Shown here: positions 36,131 to 44,690 of the stretch, piece after piece
Numbering within the stretch: position 1 is the first letter of the stretch
How the letters are laid out: each line of letters begins with the position of its first letter
Source of the DNA: Desulfatibacillum aliphaticivorans DSM 15576
Lineage (GTDB): Bacteria > Desulfobacterota > Desulfobacteria > Desulfobacterales > Desulfatibacillaceae
Direction of reading: 5' to 3'
Assembly (NCBI RefSeq): GCF_000429905.1
Contig: NZ_AUCT01000012.1
Span: 139,701-203,700, forward strand
Length of the DNA stretch: 64,000 bases
Notes under the pieces: model-generated
Seen by the model: only the letters and a program-made list of their open reading frames with translations
What the model was told of the DNA's origin: nothing
Databases searched by the model: none
Translations under genes and position numbers: made by a program

Positions 36131-37537
36131 TTAGCCCTCTTCCACTCTAAGAGGAATATCCCACTTTTTCATGTATTTCCAGATAGAGGTGCGGCTTTTG
36201 CCCAAACGGCGGCCCGCTTCGGCCTTGTTCCAGCCGCTTTGCTCCAGGGCTTCCAATAGCCTCTCTTTGGTGATTGCCCCACGAAACTTCGGTCCGTCGT
36301 CGGACCAGGGGAGCGGCTCGGAGGCGGCCTCCCGTCTGATTTCATAAGGCAGGTCATCCAGGTCGATCTTCCCGGAAGACCTTAGGACAAAGGCGTGCTC
36401 CACGGCGTTTTCCAATTCCCGCACATTGCCGGGCCAGCTATATTCCAACAGCTTTCGCATGGCCTTGTCCGCAACCCCTTCCAGGTTTTTTCCCGTTTTG
36501 GCGTTTTCCTCCAGGCGAAAATGATCCACGAGCAAAGGAATGTCCCTCCTGCGCTCGCGCAAAGGCGGAATATGGATGGGGAAAACCTTTAGCCTATAAT
36601 AAAGATCCTGACGAAAAACGCCTTCCTCCACCAAGGAAAGCAGGTTTTTGTGAGTGGCTGCAATCACCCGGATGTTGATCTTGCGGGAGATGGACTCCCC
36701 TACTCGCTCGATCTCCCTTTCCTGCAGCACCCTCAGCAGGCGGACCTGAACCGCCGGGGTGAGCTCTGCAATTTCGTCCAGAAAAATCGTACCGTCCATG
36801 GCCTGCTCAAACCGCCCCACCCTGTCCCGGATGGCGCCGGTGAAAGCGCCCTTCACATGCCCGAACAACTCGCTTTCCAAGAGGGTTTCCGAAAGGGCGG
36901 AGCAATTCACCGTTACCATGGGGCCTGTGGACCGGCTGCTGTGATAATGGATGGCGCCGGCCACCAACTCCTTGCCCGTGCCGGACTCGCCGGTGACCAA
37001 AACCGTGACGTCGCTGGCCGCAGCCGCCTTGATGGCGGTAAAAACCTCCATCATGCCCTGGCTCTTGCCCACAATATTGCCGAATTCATGCATCTCGCCC
37101 AGACGGCGGGCGGCCTCCTCCGCCTCCTCCCTGGCCCGCTTGATCTCCGTCAGGTCCGTGATGGTTTCCACAATGCCTTCCATCACCCCCTGTTCATTGA
37201 ACACGGGGCGGGCGTTTTTGATCACGGCCACGTCGTGGCCGTTTTTATGCCGAAGGGCGCATTCCTTGCTCACACCCTTTTTGTATTTCCTGACCCCGCA
37301 ATCCTTGAAGTTGGTGGGGCACCCCTGTTGTACGCATTGGTCAAACTGAAGCATCTGGCAGGTCATGCCCAGCGCTTCCTCCGACTTGTACCCGGAAATC
37401 TTCTCCATGGCCCGGTTCCACGAGGTGACGCGCCCCTGGGAGTCCATGGTGAAAACCCCTTCCGCCATGGAGTCCATGATCATATTGACAAAGCGCAGGT
37501 TCCAAATCTGATGATTTTCAGCGTTCAAAGCGTTCAC
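36131..37537 (-). CDS. PAS-containing sigma-54-dependent activator (NtrC family)
   Basis: 468 residues: a PAS sensor (about 10-125), an AAA+ domain with Walker A GESGTGKE and the sigma-54-contacting loop GAFTGA, and a Fis-type HTH (AEAGRRLGKSRTSIWKYM). The PAS part holds five cysteines in about 35 residues (MTCQML, FDQCVQQGC, DCG, KEC), a pattern that suggests redox or Fe-S/metal sensing. It has no receiver domain, so it senses directly. It is divergent from the sigma-54 operon at 37764, and the inverted repeat at 37560-37591 lies between them. Confidence 0.93.
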   Translation of the reverse strand: MNALNAENHQIWNLRFVNMIMDSMAEGVFTMDSQGRVTSWNRAMEKISGYKSEEALGMTCQMLQFDQCVQQGCPTNFKDCGVRKYKKGVSKECALRHKNGHDVAVIKNARPVFNEQGVMEGIVETITDLTEIKRAREEAEEAARRLGEMHEFGNIVGKSQGMMEVFTAIKAAAASDVTVLVTGESGTGKELVAGAIHYHSSRSTGPMVTVNCSALSETLLESELFGHVKGAFTGAIRDRVGRFEQAMDGTIFLDEIAELTPAVQVRLLRVLQEREIERVGESISRKINIRVIAATHKNLLSLVEEGVFRQDLYYRLKVFPIHIPPLRERRRDIPLLVDHFRLEENAKTGKNLEGVADKAMRKLLEYSWPGNVRELENAVEHAFVLRSSGKIDLDDLPYEIRREAASEPLPWSDDGPKFRGAITKERLLEALEQSGWNKAEAGRRLGKSRTSIWKYMKKWDIPLRVEEG

Positions 37538-37559
37538 TCCCTTTGTAAATTAACGCAAA

Positions 37560-37591
37560 GTAACGTTACTTGTTAACACAAGTAACGTTAC
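37560..37591. promoter_or_regulatory. Upstream activator site: perfect 14-bp inverted repeat
   Basis: GTAACGTTACTTGT (37560-37573) and ACAAGTAACGTTAC (37578-37591) are perfect inverted arms separated by TAAC. Each arm also contains the palindrome GTAACGTTAC. The centre lies about 125 bp upstream of the sigma-54 promoter and 40 bp from the regulator's start, the usual place for an NtrC-type enhancer that also autoregulates. Confidence 0.85.
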
Positions 37592-37697
37592 CCGTCCAGT
37601 CAAGTTCGGATACAAAACCATGGGAAACCTCCTTCATAAACCACTATTTATGTTAAAATTCAATATATTATAAAAAAGCATAATATTTTCAACCCCC

Positions 37698-37714
37698 TTG
37701 GCGCCCCTCTTGCT
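37698..37714 (+). promoter_or_regulatory. Sigma-54 promoter of the octaheme-cytochrome operon
   Basis: TTGGCGCCCCTCTTGCT has GG (37700) and GC (37712) 12 bp apart, the -24/-12 arrangement, with TTGC exact. It is 50 bp before the thioredoxin start and downstream of the enhancer-like repeat. Confidence 0.9.
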
Positions 37715-37763
37715 CTATTATCAGGACGGGAGACAAAAAACCTTTTATCAGGAGAATAACTCC

Positions 37764-38072
37764 ATGGAAATCAATGAAACGAGCTTTGGAAAAGTGACAG
37801 GCAAGGGCGTATCCCTTGTGGATTTTTACGCCACGTGGTGCGGCCCGTGCAAGGCCCAGGAGCCCATCATCAAGGAACTGGAAAAAAATTTCAGCGGCAG
37901 GGCGGTGGTGACCAAAATGGACGTGGACCAAAACCGGGATACGGCGGCCAAACTGGGCATCTCCAGCATCCCCACCGTGGTTGTGTTCAAGGACGGCAAG
38001 GAAGTGGAGCGCTTCATCGGCCTTCAGAACCAGCAGACATTGAGTGCGGCCCTGGAAAGCGCGTTGATTTAA
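37764..38072 (+). CDS. trxA: Thioredoxin
   Basis: 102 residues, a full thioredoxin fold with the active site WCGPC (about residue 27) and the cis-proline in SSIPTVVVF. No signal peptide, so cytoplasmic. It is the first gene after the sigma-54 promoter, with AGGAG before ATG 37764. Its place ahead of a CoA-disulfide-reductase-like enzyme suggests a thiol or persulfide role in this module, separate from the general thioredoxin. Confidence 0.93.
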   Translation: MEINETSFGKVTGKGVSLVDFYATWCGPCKAQEPIIKELEKNFSGRAVVTKMDVDQNRDTAAKLGISSIPTVVVFKDGKEVERFIGLQNQQTLSAALESALI

Positions 38073-38098
38073 AAAGCAGGACCGGAAGGAGGACAGTT

Positions 38099-38284
38099 AT
38101 GGGAAAATGCACGAATCACCCTGACCGGGAAACAAGCTACATGTGTATGAAGAACGGAACCTACCTGTGTGAGGACTGCCTGAAGTGCATGAGCCCCAAT
38201 GTCCACTGTAAATTCAGACCGTCCTGCCCCATTTGGTTTATGGATAAAAAGGGCGGAAAAGACATTGATACGGACGCAGCCTGA
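38099..38284 (+). CDS. Small cysteine-rich (B-box-like) protein
   Basis: 61 residues with nine cysteines: C-x-N-H-P near the start, then MCMKNGTYLCEDCLKCM and HCKFRPSC. The C-H-P...C...C-x2-C arrangement resembles a B-box zinc finger and suggests metal binding. It starts 26 bp after thioredoxin behind GGAGG. Function unknown; always read as part of this operon here. Confidence 0.8.
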   Translation: MGKCTNHPDRETSYMCMKNGTYLCEDCLKCMSPNVHCKFRPSCPIWFMDKKGGKDIDTDAA

Positions 38285-38298
38285 ACAGGAGGAGCTCC

Positions 38299-39324
38299 AT
38301 GTGGAAAATCCTGGCTAACATCAATAAAAATTTAATCTTTGCCATCCCAATCATGATGGTTCTGGGCTTTGTATTTGGAGTATTCGTCCAGGCCTCGTTT
38401 TTAAAATCCGCCATCATCCCATTGACCTTCCTCATGGTCTACCCCATGATGGTGAACCTGAAAATCAAAAAGGTCTTTGAAGGCGGCGACGTCAAGGCCC
38501 AGGTCATGACCCAGGTGGTCAACTTCGGCGTGATTCCCTTCGCAGCCTTCGGCCTGGGGCAATGGTTTTTTCCGGACCAGCCTTATATGGCTCTGGGACT
38601 GCTCCTTGCGGGCCTGGTCCCCACCAGCGGCATGACCATTTCGTGGACCGGGTTCGCCAACGGCAACGTGGCGGCCGCCGTCAAAATGACGGTCATCGGC
38701 CTGACGCTGGGATCCATAGCCACCCCCTTTTACGTCAAGGCCTTGATGGGCGCGGAACTGGAAGTGAACATCATGGCTGTGATGAAGCAAATCCTGTTCA
38801 TTGTTTTTCTGCCCATGGCCGCCGGCTTTGTCACCCAACAGGCCTTAATCAGAAAGTACGGCCAGGAGCAGTTCCAGCAGCATTTGGCGCCGCGCTTTCC
38901 CGGCCTGTCCACCGCCGGGGTGCTGGGCATCGTCTTTGTGGCCATGGCGCTGAAAGCCAAGGCCATCGCCGCTTCCCCTGAAATGTTGGCATACATTTTG
39001 TTGCCGCTTGGCATACTTTATGCTATAAATTATTTACTGAGCACATTGTTAGGCAAGTGGCTCTTGCATGAAAAAGACGCAAAAGCCATGGTTTACGGGT
39101 CGGTGATGCGAAACCTTTCCATCGCCCTGGCCATTTCCATCAACGCCTTCGGCCCCCAGGGCTCCACAGCCGCTTTGGTGATTGCTGTGGCGTACATTAT
39201 TCAGGTGCAGTCCGCCGCCTGGTACGTTAAATTTTCCGAGAACATTTTTTCCGCAGGCGGGAAAAGTCCTGAAAAGCCGGCTGTCGCGCCGGTCAAGCCC
39301 AGAAAAGGAGTCTCTACGGGTTGA
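38299..39324 (+). CDS. SBF/Acr3-like membrane transporter
   Basis: 341 residues with about ten membrane segments in the bile acid:sodium symporter / Acr3 superfamily. LVPTSGMTISWTGFANGN corresponds to the conserved TM4 region of Acr3 arsenite exporters, but where those have a cysteine needed for arsenite transport this protein has Thr/Ser. No arsR or arsC is nearby. I therefore call it an SBF-superfamily transporter and suggest a sulfur-containing or other anion as substrate by context only. Confidence 0.8.
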   Translation: MWKILANINKNLIFAIPIMMVLGFVFGVFVQASFLKSAIIPLTFLMVYPMMVNLKIKKVFEGGDVKAQVMTQVVNFGVIPFAAFGLGQWFFPDQPYMALGLLLAGLVPTSGMTISWTGFANGNVAAAVKMTVIGLTLGSIATPFYVKALMGAELEVNIMAVMKQILFIVFLPMAAGFVTQQALIRKYGQEQFQQHLAPRFPGLSTAGVLGIVFVAMALKAKAIAASPEMLAYILLPLGILYAINYLLSTLLGKWLLHEKDAKAMVYGSVMRNLSIALAISINAFGPQGSTAALVIAVAYIIQVQSAAWYVKFSENIFSAGGKSPEKPAVAPVKPRKGVSTG

Positions 39325-39439
39325 TTCGAAATGCCCTATTTTTTTTACGCCGGCCGCGCTCCCATTACGGGAGCCGCGGCAGCGGTGCGTTTAAGGCCCG
39401 CCCACGGATGGACCGGGCTATCAGGAGGGAAGTTGTAAT

Positions 39440-40780
39440 ATGAAATTTTTGGTAATTGGAGGGGACGCAGCGGGCATGAGCGCCGCAAGCAGGGCCAAAA
39501 GGCTCTCCCCGGACATGGAAGTCATTGTATTGGAAAAGACCGAGGACGTATCTTACAGCGCCTGCGGTATGCCTTACAATATCGGAGACGAGTCGCGGGA
39601 CCTGGAGGACCTGGTGGTCCGCAAGGCCCAGGCGTTCAGAGACAAGCAGGGGATCAACCTGCTCACCGGGCATGAAGCCCTGGAGTTGGATCCCGGCAGC
39701 AGAGCCGTGCGAGGCAAAACTTTGCAGGGAGAGGAGTTTGAATACTATTACGACAAACTCCTTATCGCTACGGGCGGCTCAGCAATCATCCCCCAGGTGG
39801 AAGGCATGGACAGTCCCGGCGTATTGCCCTTGAAAAGCCTGGAACACGCCCGCAAAATCAAGTCCCTCATTACGAATTCCAAGGTTAAAAAAGCCGTCAT
39901 TCTCGGCATGGGATACATCGGCCTGGAAATGTGCGAGGCCCTGACCGAGAGAGGCGTGGAAGTCTCCATGGTCAAGCCCAATCCCATGTTTCTGCCCTGG
40001 ATGGACCGGGAGCTTGCAGACCGTCTCCAGCAGGAGGTGGAATCCCGCGGCGTAAAGCTGTATTTGGGCCAGGAATTGCAAAAGGTTGAGAACACCGGCT
40101 CAGGCCTTAAAGTCGTTTGCAACGACTTAACCCTGGATGCGGACCTGCTCATTCCCGCCATAGGGATTACGCCCAACAGCGAGTTCGCTTCCAAGGCCGG
40201 CCTGAAAACCAGCGTGGGCGATTCCATCGCCGTGGACAAAGGGCTGAAAACATCCGACGAGCACATCTACTCCGCCGGCGACTGCGCCGACGCCTATCAC
40301 GTGGTTTCCGGCCAAAAAACCTGGATCCCCCTGGCCTTGTACGCCAACCGGGGCGGCTGGGCCGCGGCCGACAACGTGAACGGCAAAGGCGTGGAAGTGC
40401 CAGGCGTTGTGGGCTCCGCCGTGTTCAAGGTCTTTGACTTTGAAGCGGCCCGCACGGGCCTCAATATGCGCGAAGCGGAAAAAGCGGGCTTCGAGCCCGT
40501 AAGCGTCACCATCAAAACACGGTCCCGCGCCCACGGCCACCCGGGCAATACAACTCTCCGGGTGCATATGGTGGGCGACAAAAAATCAGGCCGTCTGCTC
40601 GGCATACAGATGGCGGGCCGAGACGGATGCGCCCATCGCATTAACACAGGCGCTGCAGCCTTGCACAATCACATGACCGTAGCGGATTTCAGCCGGATGG
40701 ACCTGGCTTACGCCCCGCCTTTCGGCCCAGTTTGGGACCCCGTGCTGACGGCCGCCAACCAACTGGTGAAAAAACTGTAA
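39440..40780 (+). CDS. FAD-dependent pyridine nucleotide-disulfide reductase, CoA-disulfide-reductase-like
   Basis: 446 residues. The FAD motif is VIGGDAAGMSAA, the single redox cysteine C42 sits in SYSACGMPY, and the NAD(P) motif is ILGMGYIGLEM. One active-site cysteine rather than a CxxxxC pair is the mark of the CoA-disulfide reductase / NADH oxidase / NAD(P)H sulfur reductase group. The C-terminal rhodanese domain found in some relatives is absent. In this operon a CoA-persulfide or polysulfide role is plausible. A 115-bp gap precedes it. Confidence 0.9.
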   Translation: MKFLVIGGDAAGMSAASRAKRLSPDMEVIVLEKTEDVSYSACGMPYNIGDESRDLEDLVVRKAQAFRDKQGINLLTGHEALELDPGSRAVRGKTLQGEEFEYYYDKLLIATGGSAIIPQVEGMDSPGVLPLKSLEHARKIKSLITNSKVKKAVILGMGYIGLEMCEALTERGVEVSMVKPNPMFLPWMDRELADRLQQEVESRGVKLYLGQELQKVENTGSGLKVVCNDLTLDADLLIPAIGITPNSEFASKAGLKTSVGDSIAVDKGLKTSDEHIYSAGDCADAYHVVSGQKTWIPLALYANRGGWAAADNVNGKGVEVPGVVGSAVFKVFDFEAARTGLNMREAEKAGFEPVSVTIKTRSRAHGHPGNTTLRVHMVGDKKSGRLLGIQMAGRDGCAHRINTGAAALHNHMTVADFSRMDLAYAPPFGPVWDPVLTAANQLVKKL

Positions 40781-40800
40781 CTCTCAAGGAGAATTACGAC

Positions 40801-41778
40801 ATGGGGAAAATCTCCCGAAGATCGTTCATTAAAGGAAGCCTGGCGGCGGCCGGCGCCCTGAGCGTTTCCGCCGCCCCCCTGCCCGCTTCCGCAAAAGGAA
40901 TAGGCCCCGGGGAACTGGCCACCATGCTGGACATCGGCAAATGCATTGGATGCGGCGCCTGCGTGGAAGCCTGCCGGGATAGCAACGAGCATAAATTTCC
41001 CGAGCCGGACAAACCCTTTCCCAAAATGTATCCTCCCAGGGTGAAGACCGCCGACTGGTCGGATAAACGGGATATTGACGACCGCCTGACCCCGTACAAC
41101 TGGCTGTTCATCCAATACGCGGACGTGGAGATCAACGGAGAGCAAACCACCATCACCGTGCCTCGCCGTTGCATGCACTGCACCAACCCGCCCTGCGCCG
41201 ACCTTTGCCCTTTTGGAGCCGCCAGAAAACTGAAAAACGGCATCACCCGGATTCACCCGGACATCTGCCTGGGCGGCGCCAAATGCAAACTGGTCTGTCC
41301 TTGGGATATCCCTGAACGCCAGACAGGCGTAGGCCCCTATTTGCAGGTGCTGCCCAACTTTGCGGGAAACGGCGTCATGTTCAAATGCGACCGCTGCTAC
41401 GATCTGATCGAACAGGGGGAGCTGCCGGCCTGCATCGAGGCCTGCCCCGAGGACGTCCAGACAATAGGCCCCCGGGACGAGATCATCGCCGCGGCCTACG
41501 CCCGGGCCGAGGAAATCAACGGGTACGTATACGGCGATAAGGAGAACGGAGGAACCAACACCATTTACGTGTCTCCCGTTCCTTTTGACGTTTTGAACGA
41601 AGCCCTGGAAAAAGGCCCCGGCATGCCCCATATGGCGCCTGTGCCCGATTCCATGGCCCATGCAGACACTCTGGCGAAAGCCATGATTCTGGCCCCGATT
41701 GCCGGATTGGCGGCCGGATTCATCAAATTCACCGGAGGAGCCAAGCCCTCCAGCCAATCAAACAAAGAGGAGTCTTAA
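40801..41778 (+). CDS. Tat-exported ferredoxin-like Fe-S electron-transfer subunit
   Basis: 325 residues from ATG 40801. A twin-arginine signal (SRRSFIKGSLAAAG) directs folded export. Four cysteine clusters follow: CIGCGACVEAC, CMHCTNPPCADLC, CLGGAKCKLVC and CDRCYDLIEQ...CIEAC, as in the four-[4Fe-4S] subunits (DmsB/NrfC type) that link membrane quinol oxidation with a periplasmic enzyme. A hydrophobic segment near the end (ILAPIAGLAAGFIKF) could anchor it. No molybdopterin subunit is present; the partner is the octaheme cytochrome. Confidence 0.9.
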   Translation: MGKISRRSFIKGSLAAAGALSVSAAPLPASAKGIGPGELATMLDIGKCIGCGACVEACRDSNEHKFPEPDKPFPKMYPPRVKTADWSDKRDIDDRLTPYNWLFIQYADVEINGEQTTITVPRRCMHCTNPPCADLCPFGAARKLKNGITRIHPDICLGGAKCKLVCPWDIPERQTGVGPYLQVLPNFAGNGVMFKCDRCYDLIEQGELPACIEACPEDVQTIGPRDEIIAAAYARAEEINGYVYGDKENGGTNTIYVSPVPFDVLNEALEKGPGMPHMAPVPDSMAHADTLAKAMILAPIAGLAAGFIKFTGGAKPSSQSNKEES

Positions 41779-41780
41779 TC

Positions 41781-42266
41781 ATGGAAAAGACAGTTGCAAC
41801 ATGCAGCGCCGCACCGTCCAAGGCCATGGTCAGGCTCTATATAGCCGTCATTGCGGTTTTGGCTTTCACCGGCTTCGGCCAGATGCCCATTTTCAAACGG
41901 TACTACCTGGCGGACATTCCCGGGCTGGGATGGAGCGCGAATTTTTTCGTCACCCACGCCATCCACTACCTGGGCGCCAGCGTGCTGTTTTTCCTCATGG
42001 CTTATCATATCACGGGCTATTTTCTGGCCGGAAGGCATTCCTGCACCCTGACCAAATCGGGTTGGACCAGGGTGATTTTCCTGGCGGGCCTGACCGTCAC
42101 GGGGATCTTTCGCGTTCTGAAAAATATGCCGGATATTTTGTTTTCCCCCAACTTCACCATGTTCATCGACTTCGCCCATCTGGGCTTTGCCATGCTCTTT
42201 TTATTTTCATGCTTGGGTTTTCTTATATTTCGGACAGGATGGCTTAAGGAGGTAACTCACAACTAA
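41781..42266 (+). CDS. Four-helix membrane protein, cytochrome b-like
   Basis: 161 residues with four membrane segments (near YIAVIAVLAFTGFG, YLGASVLFFLMAYHITGYFL, VIFLAGLTVTGIF, FAHLGFAMLFLFSCLGFLIF). Histidines in the second and fourth segments (AHLG, HYLG, YHITG) could ligate b heme. It follows the Fe-S gene by 2 bp. It probably passes quinol electrons to the periplasmic Fe-S protein. Confidence 0.8.
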   Translation: MEKTVATCSAAPSKAMVRLYIAVIAVLAFTGFGQMPIFKRYYLADIPGLGWSANFFVTHAIHYLGASVLFFLMAYHITGYFLAGRHSCTLTKSGWTRVIFLAGLTVTGIFRVLKNMPDILFSPNFTMFIDFAHLGFAMLFLFSCLGFLIFRTGWLKEVTHN

Positions 42267-42288
42267 ATCTTTATTTAGGGGAGGCTCT

Positions 42289-43914
42289 ATGTACAGAAAA
42301 CTAGGCTTTTTCGCACTGGCCGCTTGTTTGGCGATTGGGCTCGGACTTGCCCTTTCGGCCAGCGCAGCCACCGGGGATGGAAGAGAGGGTCCAAAGCCGC
42401 CGTTTGGGAACCCAAACTCGGCTAACAACACGGCGGACCACTCCAAATTCGAGGTTCTTCAAAAGGAGTTTAAGTCAGGCCCGGAAGTCACCAAGGCCTG
42501 CCTGAGCTGCCACAACGAAGCTGCGGAGCAGTTTCAGAAAACCATCCATTGGAAATGGTTGTGCCCGGCCGCCAAGCCCGAAGCCAAGCTCGGCAAAGCA
42601 GGGTACGTGGTAAACAACTTCTGCATCAACATCAATTCCAATGAACCGCGCTGTACGTCCTGCCACGCAGGCTACGGCTACAAAAACAAAGACTTCGACT
42701 TTTCCGTGCAGGAAAACGTGGACTGTCTGGTCTGCCACGAGCAAACCGGAACCTACAAAAAATTCCCCCCGGGCGCGGGCTATGTGGTCAAGGAGCCCAC
42801 CATGTTTGGAGGGAAGGAATGGCTGCCCCCTGATTTTGCCAAGGTGGCGCAGTCCGTGGCCCTGCCCACCCGTAAGAATTGCGGAACCTGCCATTTTTAC
42901 GGCGGCGGCGGCGAAGGGGTCAAGCACGGAGACCTGGACGCCAGCCTGTACAAACCAAAATGGGACCTGGACGTTCACATGAACGTTGACGGGGAAAACT
43001 TCACCTGCACCCGCTGCCACACCACAGTGCAGCACGCCGTTGCCGGACGGTGCTACAAGTCCACCCCGCTCACCGACCGCAGGAGCCTGCTGGATTCCGA
43101 CCTCATCCACCGGATTACCTGCTATTCCTGCCATTCGGAAAAACCGCACAAAACCGACGCCAAGCTGAACGACCACACGGACAAGGTGTCTTGCCAGGCC
43201 TGCCACATTCCTGAATTCGCCAGGGAGCATTCCACCAAAATGTCCTGGGACTGGTCCACAGCCGGTAAAAAGAACGCCAAGGGCAAACCGTTGGTCATCG
43301 AAAAGGACGGACGCCATTCCTACAATGGCATGAAGGGGGATTTTGTCTGGAAGAAGAACGTGGTCCCGGAATACAAATGGTTTAACGGGAAACTGACCTA
43401 CCTGACCCTGACGGACAAAATCGATCCGGCCCAGCAGCCCATAGAGATCAACAAGGCTCACGGCTCTTACGACGACCCGGACGCCCGCATCTTTCCGTTC
43501 AAGGTGCACAAAGGCAAACAGCCTTTCGACAAAGTGAACAACACCTTTGTGGTTCCCCACCTTTTCGGCAAGGATAAAAACGCCTACTGGAAGGGATACA
43601 ACTGGGCCAACGCCATTCAAACGGGCATGGACTACACGGGTCTCCCCTACTCCGGCGAGTTCGATTTCATCAGCACGGAGTACATGTACCAGACCACCCA
43701 CATGGTCGCACCCAAGGAGAAAGCCCTTTCCTGCGACGCCTGCCACGCTCCCCAGGGACGCCTGGCCAAGCTCACCGGCTTTTACCTGCCGGGCAGAGAC
43801 GCCAACGGCTTCGTGGATTATATCGGATGGCTCATCGTCGTCGCCTCTTTACTCGGAGTCCTGTTCCACGGACTGGTTCGCATTGCCTCCACCGGCAATG
43901 GAAAGGAGGAATAA
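42289..43914 (+). CDS. Octaheme c-type cytochrome of the tetrathionate-reductase (OTR) family
   Basis: 541 residues with a signal peptide, eight CxxCH heme sites (CLSCH, CTSCH, CLVCH, CGTCH, CTRCH, CYSCH, CQACH, CDACH) and a C-terminal membrane helix (YIGWLIVVASLLGVLFHG). The N-terminal DHSKFEVLQKEF...ACLSCHNEAAEQ stretch is the hallmark of octaheme tetrathionate reductases. OTR from Shewanella reduces tetrathionate, nitrite and hydroxylamine in vitro, so the true electron acceptor is open. It acts in the periplasm as the terminal enzyme of this module. Confidence 0.92.
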   Translation: MYRKLGFFALAACLAIGLGLALSASAATGDGREGPKPPFGNPNSANNTADHSKFEVLQKEFKSGPEVTKACLSCHNEAAEQFQKTIHWKWLCPAAKPEAKLGKAGYVVNNFCININSNEPRCTSCHAGYGYKNKDFDFSVQENVDCLVCHEQTGTYKKFPPGAGYVVKEPTMFGGKEWLPPDFAKVAQSVALPTRKNCGTCHFYGGGGEGVKHGDLDASLYKPKWDLDVHMNVDGENFTCTRCHTTVQHAVAGRCYKSTPLTDRRSLLDSDLIHRITCYSCHSEKPHKTDAKLNDHTDKVSCQACHIPEFAREHSTKMSWDWSTAGKKNAKGKPLVIEKDGRHSYNGMKGDFVWKKNVVPEYKWFNGKLTYLTLTDKIDPAQQPIEINKAHGSYDDPDARIFPFKVHKGKQPFDKVNNTFVVPHLFGKDKNAYWKGYNWANAIQTGMDYTGLPYSGEFDFISTEYMYQTTHMVAPKEKALSCDACHAPQGRLAKLTGFYLPGRDANGFVDYIGWLIVVASLLGVLFHGLVRIASTGNGKEE

Positions 43915-43915
43915 G

Positions 43916-44545
43916 ATGAGTCAAGCGCCTATGAAAAAAATCTACCTGTATACGCGTTTTGAACGTTTCTGGCATTGGGCTCAGGCCGTGCTGATCCTAT
44001 TCCTGCTCTTCACGGGCCTGGAAGTGCACGGGGTCTACAAAATCTTCGGATACGAAGAAGCCGTGGAGCTCCACAACCTGGCCGCCTGGACCTGGCTGAT
44101 CCTGTACATCTTCATTATATTCTGGGAAGCCACCACCGGCGAATGGAAGCAATACATCCCCACCACCAGAAAGCTGGTGACTGTGGCCATGTATTACAGC
44201 ATCGGCATTTTCCGGGGAGATCCCCATCCCGTGCCCAAGACGGAACGGGTCAAACACAACCCCCTGCAGCGCCTCACCTACCTGGGCATCGCCCTGGTTT
44301 TGGTACCGCTGCAAATCGTGACGGGGATTCTGTATTATTTCTATAACGACTGGGCCGTCCTGGGCATCCACATGAAGCTGGGAACCCTGGCGGCCGTGCA
44401 TATGTTCGGGGCCTTGATGCTTTTGGCGTTCGTCATCGTCCATGTGTACATGACCACCACGGGCCACACCATCATGGCCCACATCAAGGCCATGATCTCG
44501 GGATGGGAGGAAGTTCCCGACACGCCGGACGAAAAAGAGGCATAG
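43916..44545 (+). CDS. Membrane cytochrome b (b561 / thiosulfate-reductase type)
   Basis: 209 residues from ATG 43916, 1 bp after the octaheme gene, with AGGAGG upstream. Four membrane helices carry the histidines expected for two b hemes (FERFWHWAQ, ELHNLAAW, HMKLGTLAAVHMFG, VIVHVYMTTTGH). This is the quinol-oxidising di-heme anchor typical of periplasmic reductases and hydrogenases. It closes the operon; a strong terminator follows 8 bp after the stop. Confidence 0.92.
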   Translation: MSQAPMKKIYLYTRFERFWHWAQAVLILFLLFTGLEVHGVYKIFGYEEAVELHNLAAWTWLILYIFIIFWEATTGEWKQYIPTTRKLVTVAMYYSIGIFRGDPHPVPKTERVKHNPLQRLTYLGIALVLVPLQIVTGILYYFYNDWAVLGIHMKLGTLAAVHMFGALMLLAFVIVHVYMTTTGHTIMAHIKAMISGWEEVPDTPDEKEA

Positions 44546-44552
44546 AACCAAG

Positions 44553-44587
44553 ACAGCCGGAGGCGAAAGCCTCCGGCTGTTAAATTT
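44553..44587 (+). terminator. Terminator of the sigma-54 operon
   Basis: ACAGCCGGAGGC (44553-44564), GAAA tetraloop, GCCTCCGGCTGT (44569-44580), then TAAATTTTT. A perfect 12-bp stem. Confidence 0.95.
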
Positions 44588-44690
44588 TTACAAAAACCAA
44601 TTTGTTCTCCCTGACTGCAACAGCGTTTGACGCAGCTGTCATCCCCCCAAAAACAATCCAATGGGAGGACGCCGGAGCTGGCGCCGGCCA

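Noticed and set aside
36650..37576. 308-codon plus-strand frame opposite the NtrC-type activator
   Set aside because: Low-complexity His/Gly-rich translation typical of the antisense of a GC-rich gene; the opposite strand carries a complete AAA+ protein.
38299..39324. Plain arsenite exporter (acr3/arsB) label
   Set aside because: The conserved cysteine of that group is missing and no ars genes are near.
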